Below, piece by piece: positions 45,636-53,719 of a stretch of 64,000 nucleotides of DNA. The position numbers and the translations under genes were made by a program. The stretch is from Methylocystis rosea SV97 (GTDB taxonomy: Bacteria > Pseudomonadota > Alphaproteobacteria > Rhizobiales > Beijerinckiaceae). The notes below the pieces were generated by a model that was not told where the DNA came from, made no database searches, and was given only the letters and a program-made list of their open reading frames with translations. How positions within the stretch are numbered: position 1 is the first letter of the stretch; each line of letters starts with the position of its first letter. Location: positions 3,244,304 through 3,308,303 of the forward strand of contig NZ_KB889963.1 in the NCBI RefSeq assembly GCF_000372845.1, given 5' to 3'.

Positions 45636-45665
45636 CTCCCGGTCGGGCCTTCGGCCCGCCGGGAG
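45636..45665. terminator. GC-rich hairpin between convergent genes
   Basis: CTCCCGG, a bulged T, CGGGCC, loop TTC, GGCCCG, CCGGGAG: 13 base pairs with one bulge. It lies between the convergent multicopper oxidase and Met-rich protein genes and probably ends transcription from both sides, although no T-run follows on either strand. Confidence 0.65.
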
Positions 45666-45679
45666 CGATATTACGCCGA

Positions 45680-46600
45680 CTAATGCTGCATGCCGCCCAT
45701 GCCACCCATGCCGCCGCCGGAATGCGACATGCCGCCCATCATGCCGCCGCCCATGCCGCCCATCATGCCGCCGCCCATCATGTCGCCCATGGACATGCCG
45801 ACCTTCATGATGCCGCTCAGCGTCTCATTTGCGGTCTTCTTCTGCTCATCGCTCAAACCGGTGAAGAGCGACTCGATCGCAGCCTTTTGCGCGCGCACGA
45901 CCTCGAGATGGTCGACCATATGGTTCTCCATCATCGTGAGCTTGTTCAACACTTCCGGCTTGGAATGATCCATGCGCATGTCGGCGGCGTCGCATTTTTG
46001 CTTCGCCTTTTGCGCCGCGGCGCGCCATGCCTCGTCGAAGGCGCTCCAGGCGCCGGTTTGCGTCGCCGTCAGTTTCAACTCCGCCTTGAGATAGGCGAGG
46101 CGCCCATCGACATGTTCGGCGAAGCCGCAGACCATTTTGTTCATCATCCCGCCGCCGGCATGCGACATGCCGCTCATGCCGTCGCCGGCCTTGCCGCCGT
46201 CCTTGCCGCCGCCGTGGCTCATGCCCGACATGCCGCCCATCATGCCGCCGCCCATGCCGCCCATGCCGCCGCTCTGGCCCATGCCCGACATGCCGCCGTG
46301 ATGGCCTGCATGACCTTCGTCGGCCTTGCCCGCTTCGCTCTTCTGCTCGTCGGCCTTGCCGGATTCAGCGCCGCCTGATTGCGCCTTGCCGGGGTCCGCC
46401 CATTGCGCCGGGGTATCGGCGCCGCCATGGTCCATTTTGCCATGCTCCATGGCGCCATGGTCCATCTTGTTATGGTCCATGCCGCCGTGTTCGGCGCCGC
46501 CCTGCTGCGCCTGCGCCACCGAGACTCCGGCTGCGAGAAGCAAAGCGGCGGCGCTCGCCGCAAGCAATTTTCCCCGCGAGGCTTGTTTTCGCGTCGTCAT
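45680..46600 (-). CDS. Met/His-rich exported LTXXQ (Spy/CpxP-like) protein, probable copper binder
   Basis: A 306-residue exported protein: signal peptide 1-32 (AASAAALLLAAGVSVAQA), then a His/Met region (MDHNKMDHGAMEHGKMDHG), a Gly/Met region, a central helical domain (about 160-265) with the LTXXQ motif in LKLTATQTGAW and a second related LSDEQK, and a Met/Gly-rich C-terminus. About 35 methionines make up about 13% of the mature chain. The central domain matches the Spy/CpxP periplasmic chaperone family; the flanking Met/His clusters are like those in copper-binding periplasmic proteins. The start has GGGAGG upstream. The pairing with a CueO-type oxidase supports a copper role (inference). 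Confidence 0.82.
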   Translation of the reverse strand: MTTRKQASRGKLLAASAAALLLAAGVSVAQAQQGGAEHGGMDHNKMDHGAMEHGKMDHGGADTPAQWADPGKAQSGGAESGKADEQKSEAGKADEGHAGHHGGMSGMGQSGGMGGMGGGMMGGMSGMSHGGGKDGGKAGDGMSGMSHAGGGMMNKMVCGFAEHVDGRLAYLKAELKLTATQTGAWSAFDEAWRAAAQKAKQKCDAADMRMDHSKPEVLNKLTMMENHMVDHLEVVRAQKAAIESLFTGLSDEQKKTANETLSGIMKVGMSMGDMMGGGMMGGMGGGMMGGMSHSGGGMGGMGGMQH

Positions 46601-46848
46601 GGCGCCCTCCCTTGAAATGTTTGTCGCGATCGCTCCTGTCGTCGCTGGCGCGACGAATCATTGGTGGAGTTTCGCGCATGTTGAGCGCCTAACCGAGCAT
46701 CAGGCGCCGTTGAACGTCTGCAACTTTGTCACAGATCAAGCCGTGAGGCGATGGGCGAATCGTCACGCAGTCGCATGAATTTCGAAAGCGATTTTTCTGA
46801 ACAAATCCCGCGACGCAAAAAACCGCCGCTGGGTTGCGGCGCAAAAAC

Positions 46849-49800
46849 TCATGCGGCTTTCTTCTCCGCGATCTCGACGAGCGCGCGCAGAATTCGGCGC
46901 GTGCCGGCGAGCCGCTGTTTCGTGTTCTCGAACTCGCGGATGAACACCACGCGCATGTCGGGACGCACCTTGGCGCTTGACCGCTGCTCCGCGACATAAC
47001 GCACGAGTCCGGCGGGATTGGCGAATTTGTCTTCGCGGAACGCGACGATGACGCCCTTGGGGCCGGCGTCGATCTTCTCGACATGCGCCCGCCGGCAGAG
47101 CGCCTTGATCGCGACGATCTCGAGCAACTGTTCCACTTCCGGCGGGATCGGGCCGAAACGGTCGATCATCTCGGCGGCGAACGCTTCGATGTCTTGGTCC
47201 GTTTCGAGCGTCGACAGACGGCGATAGAGCTGCAGGCGCAGCGTGAGGTCTGCGACGTAATCTTCCGGTATCGTCACCGGCGCGCCGATCGCGATCGTCG
47301 GCGACCAGGCTTCCTCCTGGGGCTCCTCGATTCCAGCTTTCAACAGCGTGATCGCGTCGGCGAGCATCTGCTGATACAGCTCGTAGCCCACCTCCCTGAT
47401 ATGTCCCGACTGCTCGTCGCCAAGCAGATTGCCGGCGCCGCGAATGTCGAGATCGTGACTGGCGAGTTGGAAGCCCGCGCCAAGCGTATCGAGCGACTGC
47501 AGCACGTCCAGACGCTTTTGCGCCTGAGGCGTGATCGCGCGGGTGGCGGGGGTCGTGAACAGTGCGTAGGCGCGCAATTTGGCGCGGCCGACGCGGCCAC
47601 GCAGCTGATAGAGCTGCGCGAGGCCGAACATATCGGCGCGCCAGACGATCAGCGTATTGGCGCGTGGGATGTCCAGGCCCGACTCGACGATCGTCGTTGA
47701 CAGCAGAATGTCGAATTTGCCCTCGCAGAAGGCCGACATCTTGTCCTCGAGTTCGCTCGCGCTCATCTGCCCATGCGCCAGGACGAATTTCGACTCAGGC
47801 ACGTTTTCGCGCAGAAACGCCGCGGCCTCCTCCAGGTCCTCGATGCGCGGACAGACGAAGAAGGCCTGGCCGCCGCGATAGCGCTCGCGCAGCAGCGCTT
47901 CGCGCACAATAAGCGAATCGAAGGGCGAGACGAAGCTGCGCACCGCCAGCCGGTCGACCGGCGGCGTGGCGATGATCGAAAGCTCACGCACGCCCGTCAT
48001 CGCGAGCTGCAGCGTGCGCGGTATCGGCGTCGCCGAGAGCGTCAGAACATGCACCTCGGCGCGCAATTCTTTCAGCCGCTCCTTATGGCCGACGCCGAAA
48101 TGCTGCTCCTCGTCGATGATGACGAGTCCAAGATCCTTAAAGCTCACCGTCTTGCCGAGCACGGCATGCGTGCCGATTAAAATCTCGATGCGGCCTTCGG
48201 CGAGGTCTTTCTTCGTCTCGCGCGTTTCCGCGGCGCCCACCATGCGCGACAATCGTCCGATGCGTACCGGCAGGCCCGCAAATCGCTCGCTGAAGGTCTT
48301 GTAGTGCTGGCGCGCAAGCAAGGTGGTCGGCGCGACGACGGCCACCTGCTTGCCATTGATGGCGGCGCAGAAGGCGGCGCGCAGCGCGACCTCGGTCTTG
48401 CCAAACCCAACGTCGCCGCAAACCAGTCGGTCCATCGGCCGGCCGGCGGCGAGATCATCGAGCGTCGCATCAATGGCGGCGAGCTGATCCTCGGTTTCGT
48501 CATAAGGAAAGCGCGCGCAGAATTCGTCGTAGAGTCCTTCCGGCGGGGCGAGCTTCGGCGCCTCGCGCAGCTGCCGCTGCGCCGCGATCTCGATGAGCCC
48601 TTTCGCCATTTCGCGGATGCGATTCTTCATCCGCGACTTGCGCGACTGCCAGCCGGCGCCGCCAAGCCGATCGAGCTGCGCTTCGGCGTCCTCGCCGCCA
48701 TAGCGCGTCAAGAGTTCGATGTTTTCGACCGGCAGATAGAGCTTGTCGCCGCCAGCGTAGTGGAGCTCGAGGCAATCATGGGGCGCGCCGGCGGCGGAGA
48801 TCGTCTCGAGGCCGATAAAACGGCCGATGCCGTGATCGACATGCACGACGAGATCGCCGGCCGCGAGCGCGGCGACTTCGCCGAGAAGATTTTCGTTGGG
48901 TTTGCGTTTGCGGCGTCGACGAACGAAGCGATCGCCAAGAATGTCCTGCTCGCCTAGAACCGCGTAGGCATCCGTTTCGAAGCCGTGTTCGATCCCGAGA
49001 ACGGCTATGGAGACGGCCTTCGACAACGCCTGCGGAAGCGACGCGACGCGCGGCAAGTCGGGCAAGCCGTGTTCCGCGAGCACATGGCCGAGCCGCTCGC
49101 AGGAGCCCTCGGACCAGCCGGTGACGACGACCGTTCTGCCCGCGTCGCGCAGCGCCTCGACATGGTCGGCGGCCGCCTGGAAGACATTGACGTCGGGCGT
49201 GTTGCGCTCGGGCGCAAAGTCGCGGCCGGGCCGCGCGCCGCAGTCAATGACTTTCTCGCCGTCATGCGCCGCGAAAGGCGTGAATTGCGCCGCCGCGCGT
49301 CCCTCGATGGCTGCGCGCCATTCCTCAAGCGACAGATAGAGCGCGCGCGGTTCGAGCGGCTTATAGTTTGAGGCGGCGGGATCGAGATCATGCGCATGTT
49401 TGCGCGCGTCGTAATAATCCTCGATCTGCTTGACGCGCTCCGCCGCCGCATCCTCGACAAGCGGATCGAGTAAGACAGGGGCCTCGCCCAGATAGTCGAA
49501 GAGCGTATCCATCCGCTCGTAGAAGAGCGGCAGCCAATGCTCCATGCCATGGAAGCGCCGGCCTTCGCTGACGGCCTCATAAAGGGCGTCGCCGCGCGTC
49601 TGCCCGCCAAAGCGCGCGGCGTAGGACTGCCGGAAGCGGCGCATCGTCTCGCTCGTCAGCCGCAATTCGCTCATCGGCGTCAGGTCGAGCGAACGGAGCT
49701 GCCCCGTGGCGCGCTGCGTATCGGGATCGAACGAGCGGATCGACTCGAGCGTTTCGCCAAAGAAATCGAGACGGATCGGGGCCGGCAGCCCCGGCGGATA

Positions 49801-50385
49801 AAGATCGACAATGCCGCCGCGCTGCGCGTATTCGCCGGTCTCGCGCACGGTGCTGGCGCGCAGATAGCCGTTCGACTCGAGCCAAAGCGCCAGTTCGTCG
49901 AGCTTCACGACATTGCCCGGCGCGGCGGCGAAGCTTTCCGCGGCGACCATCCTCTGCGGCGGAACGCGCTGCAACAGGCAATCGACGGTGGTCGTGACGA
50001 CGCGCGGACGTTCGGATGAGGATTTTGCCCGTGTCAGACGCGAAAGCGCCGTCATGCGCCGCGCCACGACGCCCGCGTGCGGCGACACGCGATCGTAAGG
50101 CTGGCAGTCCCATCCCGGAATGTCGAGGATTTCGACGTCGGGATTGGCGAAACGCAAGGCGGTGCGAAAGGCCGCCGACCGCGCGCCGTCGCGCGCGACA
50201 TGCACGAAGACCGCCGCATGTCCTTCGGACTCGCGTGCGAGCGCGCGCGCAAGATCGGCGCTGACGAAAGCGTCGAAGCCGTCCGGCGCATGGGCGAAAA
50301 TCAGCCTTTCGCCTTTGACGAGGCCGTTGCGCGCCGCGTGAAGTCCCGCCGCCGCTTTCTTGAGCTTTGTCGCGGCGGCGCTCAA
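46849..50385 (-). CDS. mfd: Transcription-repair coupling factor Mfd
   Basis: An 1178-residue protein that pushes stalled RNA polymerase off DNA damage and recruits UvrA. Domains in order: UvrB-homology region (about 20-370), RNA-polymerase-interacting domain (about 505-580, beginning near HVDHGIGRFIGLE), RecG-like translocase with Walker A GDVGFGKTEVALRAAF (about 655) and DEEQHFGV (Walker B), helicase motif SGLDIPRANTL, and the C-terminal TRCF domain. The length is standard. The start overlaps the sdhE stop by four bases (ATGA), so the two are translated from one transcript. Confidence 0.96.
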   Translation of the reverse strand: MSAAATKLKKAAAGLHAARNGLVKGERLIFAHAPDGFDAFVSADLARALARESEGHAAVFVHVARDGARSAAFRTALRFANPDVEILDIPGWDCQPYDRVSPHAGVVARRMTALSRLTRAKSSSERPRVVTTTVDCLLQRVPPQRMVAAESFAAAPGNVVKLDELALWLESNGYLRASTVRETGEYAQRGGIVDLYPPGLPAPIRLDFFGETLESIRSFDPDTQRATGQLRSLDLTPMSELRLTSETMRRFRQSYAARFGGQTRGDALYEAVSEGRRFHGMEHWLPLFYERMDTLFDYLGEAPVLLDPLVEDAAAERVKQIEDYYDARKHAHDLDPAASNYKPLEPRALYLSLEEWRAAIEGRAAAQFTPFAAHDGEKVIDCGARPGRDFAPERNTPDVNVFQAAADHVEALRDAGRTVVVTGWSEGSCERLGHVLAEHGLPDLPRVASLPQALSKAVSIAVLGIEHGFETDAYAVLGEQDILGDRFVRRRRKRKPNENLLGEVAALAAGDLVVHVDHGIGRFIGLETISAAGAPHDCLELHYAGGDKLYLPVENIELLTRYGGEDAEAQLDRLGGAGWQSRKSRMKNRIREMAKGLIEIAAQRQLREAPKLAPPEGLYDEFCARFPYDETEDQLAAIDATLDDLAAGRPMDRLVCGDVGFGKTEVALRAAFCAAINGKQVAVVAPTTLLARQHYKTFSERFAGLPVRIGRLSRMVGAAETRETKKDLAEGRIEILIGTHAVLGKTVSFKDLGLVIIDEEQHFGVGHKERLKELRAEVHVLTLSATPIPRTLQLAMTGVRELSIIATPPVDRLAVRSFVSPFDSLIVREALLRERYRGGQAFFVCPRIEDLEEAAAFLRENVPESKFVLAHGQMSASELEDKMSAFCEGKFDILLSTTIVESGLDIPRANTLIVWRADMFGLAQLYQLRGRVGRAKLRAYALFTTPATRAITPQAQKRLDVLQSLDTLGAGFQLASHDLDIRGAGNLLGDEQSGHIREVGYELYQQMLADAITLLKAGIEEPQEEAWSPTIAIGAPVTIPEDYVADLTLRLQLYRRLSTLETDQDIEAFAAEMIDRFGPIPPEVEQLLEIVAIKALCRRAHVEKIDAGPKGVIVAFREDKFANPAGLVRYVAEQRSSAKVRPDMRVVFIREFENTKQRLAGTRRILRALVEIAEKKAA

Positions 50386-50654
50386 TGGATCGGCCCGTCA
50401 TGTGTGTGGAAGGCGATGATCTGCCGCAGAAGCGGCGTGTCGCGCTCGGCTGGAGGCTGTTCAGCCCCCGAGAGCCACCGGAACACCGCGGCGTCCGGCA
50501 GGTCGAGCAGAGCCTCGAGTTCGTCAAGCGCCTGCGCGGGAAGCGTCTCGACGCGCGCGTCGACGAAGCCTCCCAATAGGATGTCCATCTCGCGCATGCC
50601 TCGCCGCCAGGCGCGCACCCGGATACGCCGCCTGCGCATGTCGTCGTCCAACAT
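50382..50654 (-). CDS. sdhE: FAD assembly factor SdhE (succinate dehydrogenase assembly factor 2)
   Basis: A 90-residue helical protein. It contains the family's RGMRE motif (RGxxE) in AWRRGMREMDILLGGF, needed for attaching FAD covalently to SdhA, and LDELEALLDLPDAAVFRWLSG, the helix pair typical of the family. It is cytoplasmic. It forms an operon with mfd through an ATGA overlap. Upstream lies a 200-bp region shared with the divergent tRNA-Asp, containing the hairpin GCAGGGGCG/CGCCCCTGC at 50732-50764. Confidence 0.94.
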   Translation of the reverse strand: MLDDDMRRRRIRVRAWRRGMREMDILLGGFVDARVETLPAQALDELEALLDLPDAAVFRWLSGAEQPPAERDTPLLRQIIAFHTHDGPIH

Positions 50655-50800
50655 CTGTCTCCTTATATGGCGCGAGGCTTAATGCAGGCGCAAAGGAAAG
50701 GCAAAGGAAGGTCAGGGAAGGACGCCGAGCAGCAGGGGCGCTCGCACAGCTTGTCCGCCCCTGCGGCGGCTCGTCTAAGGCTTCGCGTTCGCGAAGTTCC

Positions 50801-50829
50801 TTGACCTCAAGATGCGGCTGCGCTATCTG
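50801..50829 (+). promoter_or_regulatory. Predicted promoter of tRNA-Asp
   Basis: TTGACC (50801-50806), a 17-base spacer, then TATCTG (50824-50829), both preceded by C (CTTGAC, CTATCT), the alphaproteobacterial consensus. The predicted start near 50836 lies about 20 nt ahead of the mature tRNA. Confidence 0.7.
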
Positions 50830-50854
50830 GCGCCTCTCGCGTGCGCGCGCTCGC

Positions 50855-50931
<77 letters not shown>

Positions 50932-51291
50932 AAACTTCCATAGAGCATAGAGAAACCTCGCACATCGCCAGTTCGGCGCTTTTGCGATCGTTTCAATTCA
51001 GCGCGCTTTGTTCTGATCGCTCGCTCACGCAGCGCACGCCGTCACGGGCCGCTCGATTTGCACGTTTCCACACCGCGCCCGGCGAGCTTTAACCGCAAGC
51101 AGCTAGCTTCTGGATAGCGCGATAGAATCCCTGTGATTTTTCCTTGCTCCAGCGTTGAAAGAGCAATCCGCAAGCCGCGGCCTCCGCAGGACAAAGCTCC
51201 CCGTCTCAACCTCGCGCCCGGAACAACAGTACTGGTCTCGCGTTAGGCGTGCTCGGGGGGGCTCCTCACACGAGGATCTGGAGATTTTGGA
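50932..51291. other. Intergenic region without a recognisable gene
   Basis: About 360 bp after tRNA-Asp and ahead of the Gly/Tyr-rich protein gene. I see no coding frame with a start signal, no RNA I can name and no repeat pair. The part from about 51100 to 51260 probably holds the promoter and 5' leader of the downstream gene, whose Shine-Dalgarno-like GGAG is at about 51279. Confidence 0.5.
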
Positions 51292-51681
51292 ATGAAAAAC
51301 TCACGCAAGCTTCTTACGACAGCGCTCGCCGCAACTATGCTCGTTGGCGCGTTGTCGGTCGCCACCCCGGCCTCCGCGTGGAGCCGTTGGGGTGGGGGCG
51401 GTGGATGGGGCCGCCAGGCTTGGGGCGGCGGCGGATGGGGCCGGGGAGGCTTCGGGTGGAACCGGGGCTATTATGGTCGCGGCGGATACGGTCTCGGATT
51501 GGGCTTGGGCGCCGCGGGCTTGGCCACCGGCCTGGCGCTCGGGGCGGCATCGAGTTACCCCTACGGCGGCTCCGGCTATTGGGGCTCTTCCTATCCCGGC
51601 TACTATGGCGCAGCTACCCCCGGCTACTATGGCGCGGCCGCTCCTGCCTACGGCTACGGCGGCGGCTGCACGTGCTGGTAG
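51292..51681 (+). CDS. Exported glycine/tyrosine/tryptophan-rich protein
   Basis: A 129-residue protein with a signal peptide (TTALAATMLVGALSVATPASA, cleavage near residue 29). The mature chain is low-complexity: Trp-Gly repeats (WGGGGWGRGGFGW), then a Gly/Leu/Ala stretch, then YPGYYGAATPGYYGAAAPAYGYGGG and a terminal CTCW with two Cys. Function unknown; such proteins are found as abundant small surface or periplasmic proteins. The ATG has GGAG about nine bases upstream. Aromatic and Gly repeats could form a beta-rich or disordered coat; the CxC pair could bind metal or form a disulfide (inference). Confidence 0.72.
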   Translation: MKNSRKLLTTALAATMLVGALSVATPASAWSRWGGGGGWGRQAWGGGGWGRGGFGWNRGYYGRGGYGLGLGLGAAGLATGLALGAASSYPYGGSGYWGSSYPGYYGAATPGYYGAAAPAYGYGGGCTCW

Positions 51682-51947
51682 TGACGTGTCGGTGTGATTA
51701 AGCTGACGTGGATAAACAACGAGTGCAGCCGCGCGGTGCGCGGTTGCGCGACACGCCAGCATGGCTCATTGGCGCGCGCTCCGACGGTCCGGCATGGCCG
51801 TGGACGAGAGGCGGATTAAAAGGCAACCGCCCATCCGGGACGTTTATCGGATCTTTCATCCGGCGGCCCCGCTTGCTGTGGCTTGGCGCCTGCCGCGCGC
51901 TATTTTCCCGTCTTAAGCTTCGTTGCGGCGCTTAAGAGGGAATGGGC

Positions 51948-53235
51948 ATGCAAAGCAAGTGGGCCTGGCGGCTGTCCCATTTCTTCCAGCAATTATGGGT
52001 GCGGGTCACGCTTTACGCGATCGTGGCCTGCCTCACGGCCTTCGCCGCCTTCCTGTTGCGCACCTATGTGCCGGAATGGATCGACCAGGAGCTCGGCGCC
52101 GACGCCCTCGAAAGCGTGCTGACGATACTGGCCTCCTCGATGCTGGCGGTATCGACCTTCTCGCTGGGCATCATGGCGGCCGCGATCGCGAGCGCCGCAT
52201 CGAGCGCGACGCCGCGCGCAATACAGCTTCTGCTCGAAGATAAGACCTCTCAAAAGGTCATAGCGACCTTTCTCGGCGCATTCATCTTCAGCCTTGTCGG
52301 AATCGTCACGCTCAATATGGGAATCTACGGCGGCGCCGGAAGGCTCCTGCTGTTCTTCGTCACGCTTGTCGTGATCGCGCTGATGTTCTGGAATTTCATT
52401 CGCTGGGTTGATCTATTGCGTGAATTCGGCCGCATTTCGGACCTTCTGCCGCGGGTGGAGAAGGCCACCGCCGAAGCGCTGAAGGAACGGCTCGAATCGC
52501 CATATCTCGGATGCAAGCCTCTGGCCGCGCCGCCGCCCGAGAACGCGACGCCGATTCATGCCGTGCGGCCGGGCTATGTCCTTCACATGGATCTCACAGC
52601 CGTGCAGGAAGCGGCGGAAGAGACAGGCGCGACCGTGTGGATAGAAGTGAACCCCGGCTCCTTCGCGCATCGCACCAAGCCCCTGTGTTACGTCGCATGT
52701 CCGAACATCGAGCAAGAACGGCTCAAGGAGCTGACGGAGACTCTGCGAGGCGTTTTTTCCGTCGGCGACAATCGAACCTTCGAGCAGGATCCCCGGTTTG
52801 GCCTGATCGTGCTCAGCGAAATCGCTTCGCGCGCGCTCTCGCCGGCGATCAATGATCCCGGCACGGCGATCGACGTGCTCACGCGCGGCGCGCGCCTGCT
52901 CGCTCTGTGGGAGACCCGCAGCGAAGCGGAAGTGAACTTTCCCAACATCTATCTGCCGCCCCCTCGACATCTGCGACATGTTCGAGGATTTCTTTCGCCC
53001 CATCGCGCGCGACGGCGCCGCCTTGGTCGAAGTGCAGATCTGGCTGCAGAAAATACTGCTCGGTCTGGCGCGCGATGATGAAACGACCTTCGGCAAGGCC
53101 GCCCTGCGTCAGTCCGCAGACGCCCTGGCGCGCGCCGAGGCGAAATTGACCCTCGAGTCGGAAAAGCAGCAGATACGCGCGCTGGCTGCAAAGATCGATG
53201 AGGCCGCTCGCTTCGTCGAGGCGCCGACAATCTGA
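51948..53235 (+). pseudogene. DUF2254 membrane protein gene with a +1 frameshift
   Basis: The first frame (51948 to about 52963) encodes two membrane helices at about residues 17-37 and 60-85, two more at 105-155, and a soluble domain with HAVRPGYVLHMDLTAV and SPAINDPGTAIDVL, the DUF2254 pattern. After NIYLPP the family sequence continues in another frame as LDICDMFEDFFRPIARDGAALVEVQ and ends at 53235. One C too many in the run of five C at 52959-52963 explains the break: with four C the two parts join into a 428-residue protein of normal length. It is either a true recent mutation or a base-calling error in a homopolymer. The start at ATG 51948 has GAGGG seven bases upstream. Confidence 0.85.
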
Positions 53236-53239
53236 AGGC

Positions 53240-53431
53240 TCAGCGAACGTCGATCTCGCTTTCGACGATATGATTGAGCGGCGTGCCTTCCGCCGTCAAC
53301 GCCATGCGAAGCTTTAAGCGGCCATTATCAGTCTTGTGCTCGCGCACGATGCGCTCGATCTCGCGCTGCGAGGTGACGCCCACCTCCTTGAGAAACTTTC
53401 GCACCGCCATGTTGAAAACGTCTTCGTCCAT
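53240..53431 (-). CDS. DUF6494 family small protein
   Basis: A 63-residue protein: DEDVFNMAVRKFLKEVGVTSQREIERIV at the start and GRLKLRMALTAEGTPLNHIVESEIDV at the end. This matches the DUF6494 family, short proteins common in Proteobacteria with unknown function. No signal or membrane segment. The start at ATG 53431 has GGGAG about nine bases upstream; a frame-open extension to 53470 is unlikely. It converges on the broken DUF2254 gene with a 4-bp gap. Confidence 0.85.
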   Translation of the reverse strand: MDEDVFNMAVRKFLKEVGVTSQREIERIVREHKTDNGRLKLRMALTAEGTPLNHIVESEIDVR

Positions 53432-53495
53432 CGCCCGGCTCCCTAGCTTACGTACGAATAGATAGGACACGGAGAGGCGGCGTCATGCATGGAAG

Positions 53496-53683
53496 GCCCC
53501 CACCCGGTTCGCTTCGCGAACCACCCTCCCCACAAGGGGGAGGGATTGGCGCTGCATCAGCGCCGCGCGTAACGGACGGACACGAAATTGCAGTAACTTA
53601 TCAAGGAAAGACGACTGCCTTCGTGTTCGATCCCTCCCCCTTGCGGGGAGGGTGGCGCGGCTCAAGCCGCGCCGGGTGGGGGC
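53496..53683. repeat. Inverted pair of a 51-54-bp element flanking about 80 bp
   Basis: Unit 1 (53496-53546, GCCCCCACCCGG ... CCACCCTCCCC ... AGGGGGAGGGAT) and unit 2 (53630-53683) are reverse complements apart from the central hairpins (TTCGCTTCGCGAA against CGCGGCTCAAGCCGCG). The spacer includes GGCGCTGCATCAGCGCC, another hairpin. It fills the 288-bp gap between the DUF6494 gene and methylmalonyl-CoA mutase. Confidence 0.78.
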
Positions 53684-53719
53684 GCCTACCGGCCTTCAAT
53701 CACCCCTGGAGATACTCGG

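Noticed and set aside
45683-46378. His/Ala-rich open frame antisense to the Met-rich protein
   Set aside because: ATG codons on one strand read as CAT on the other, so a Met-rich gene automatically produces a His-rich shadow. The minus strand has the signal peptide and ribosome-binding site.
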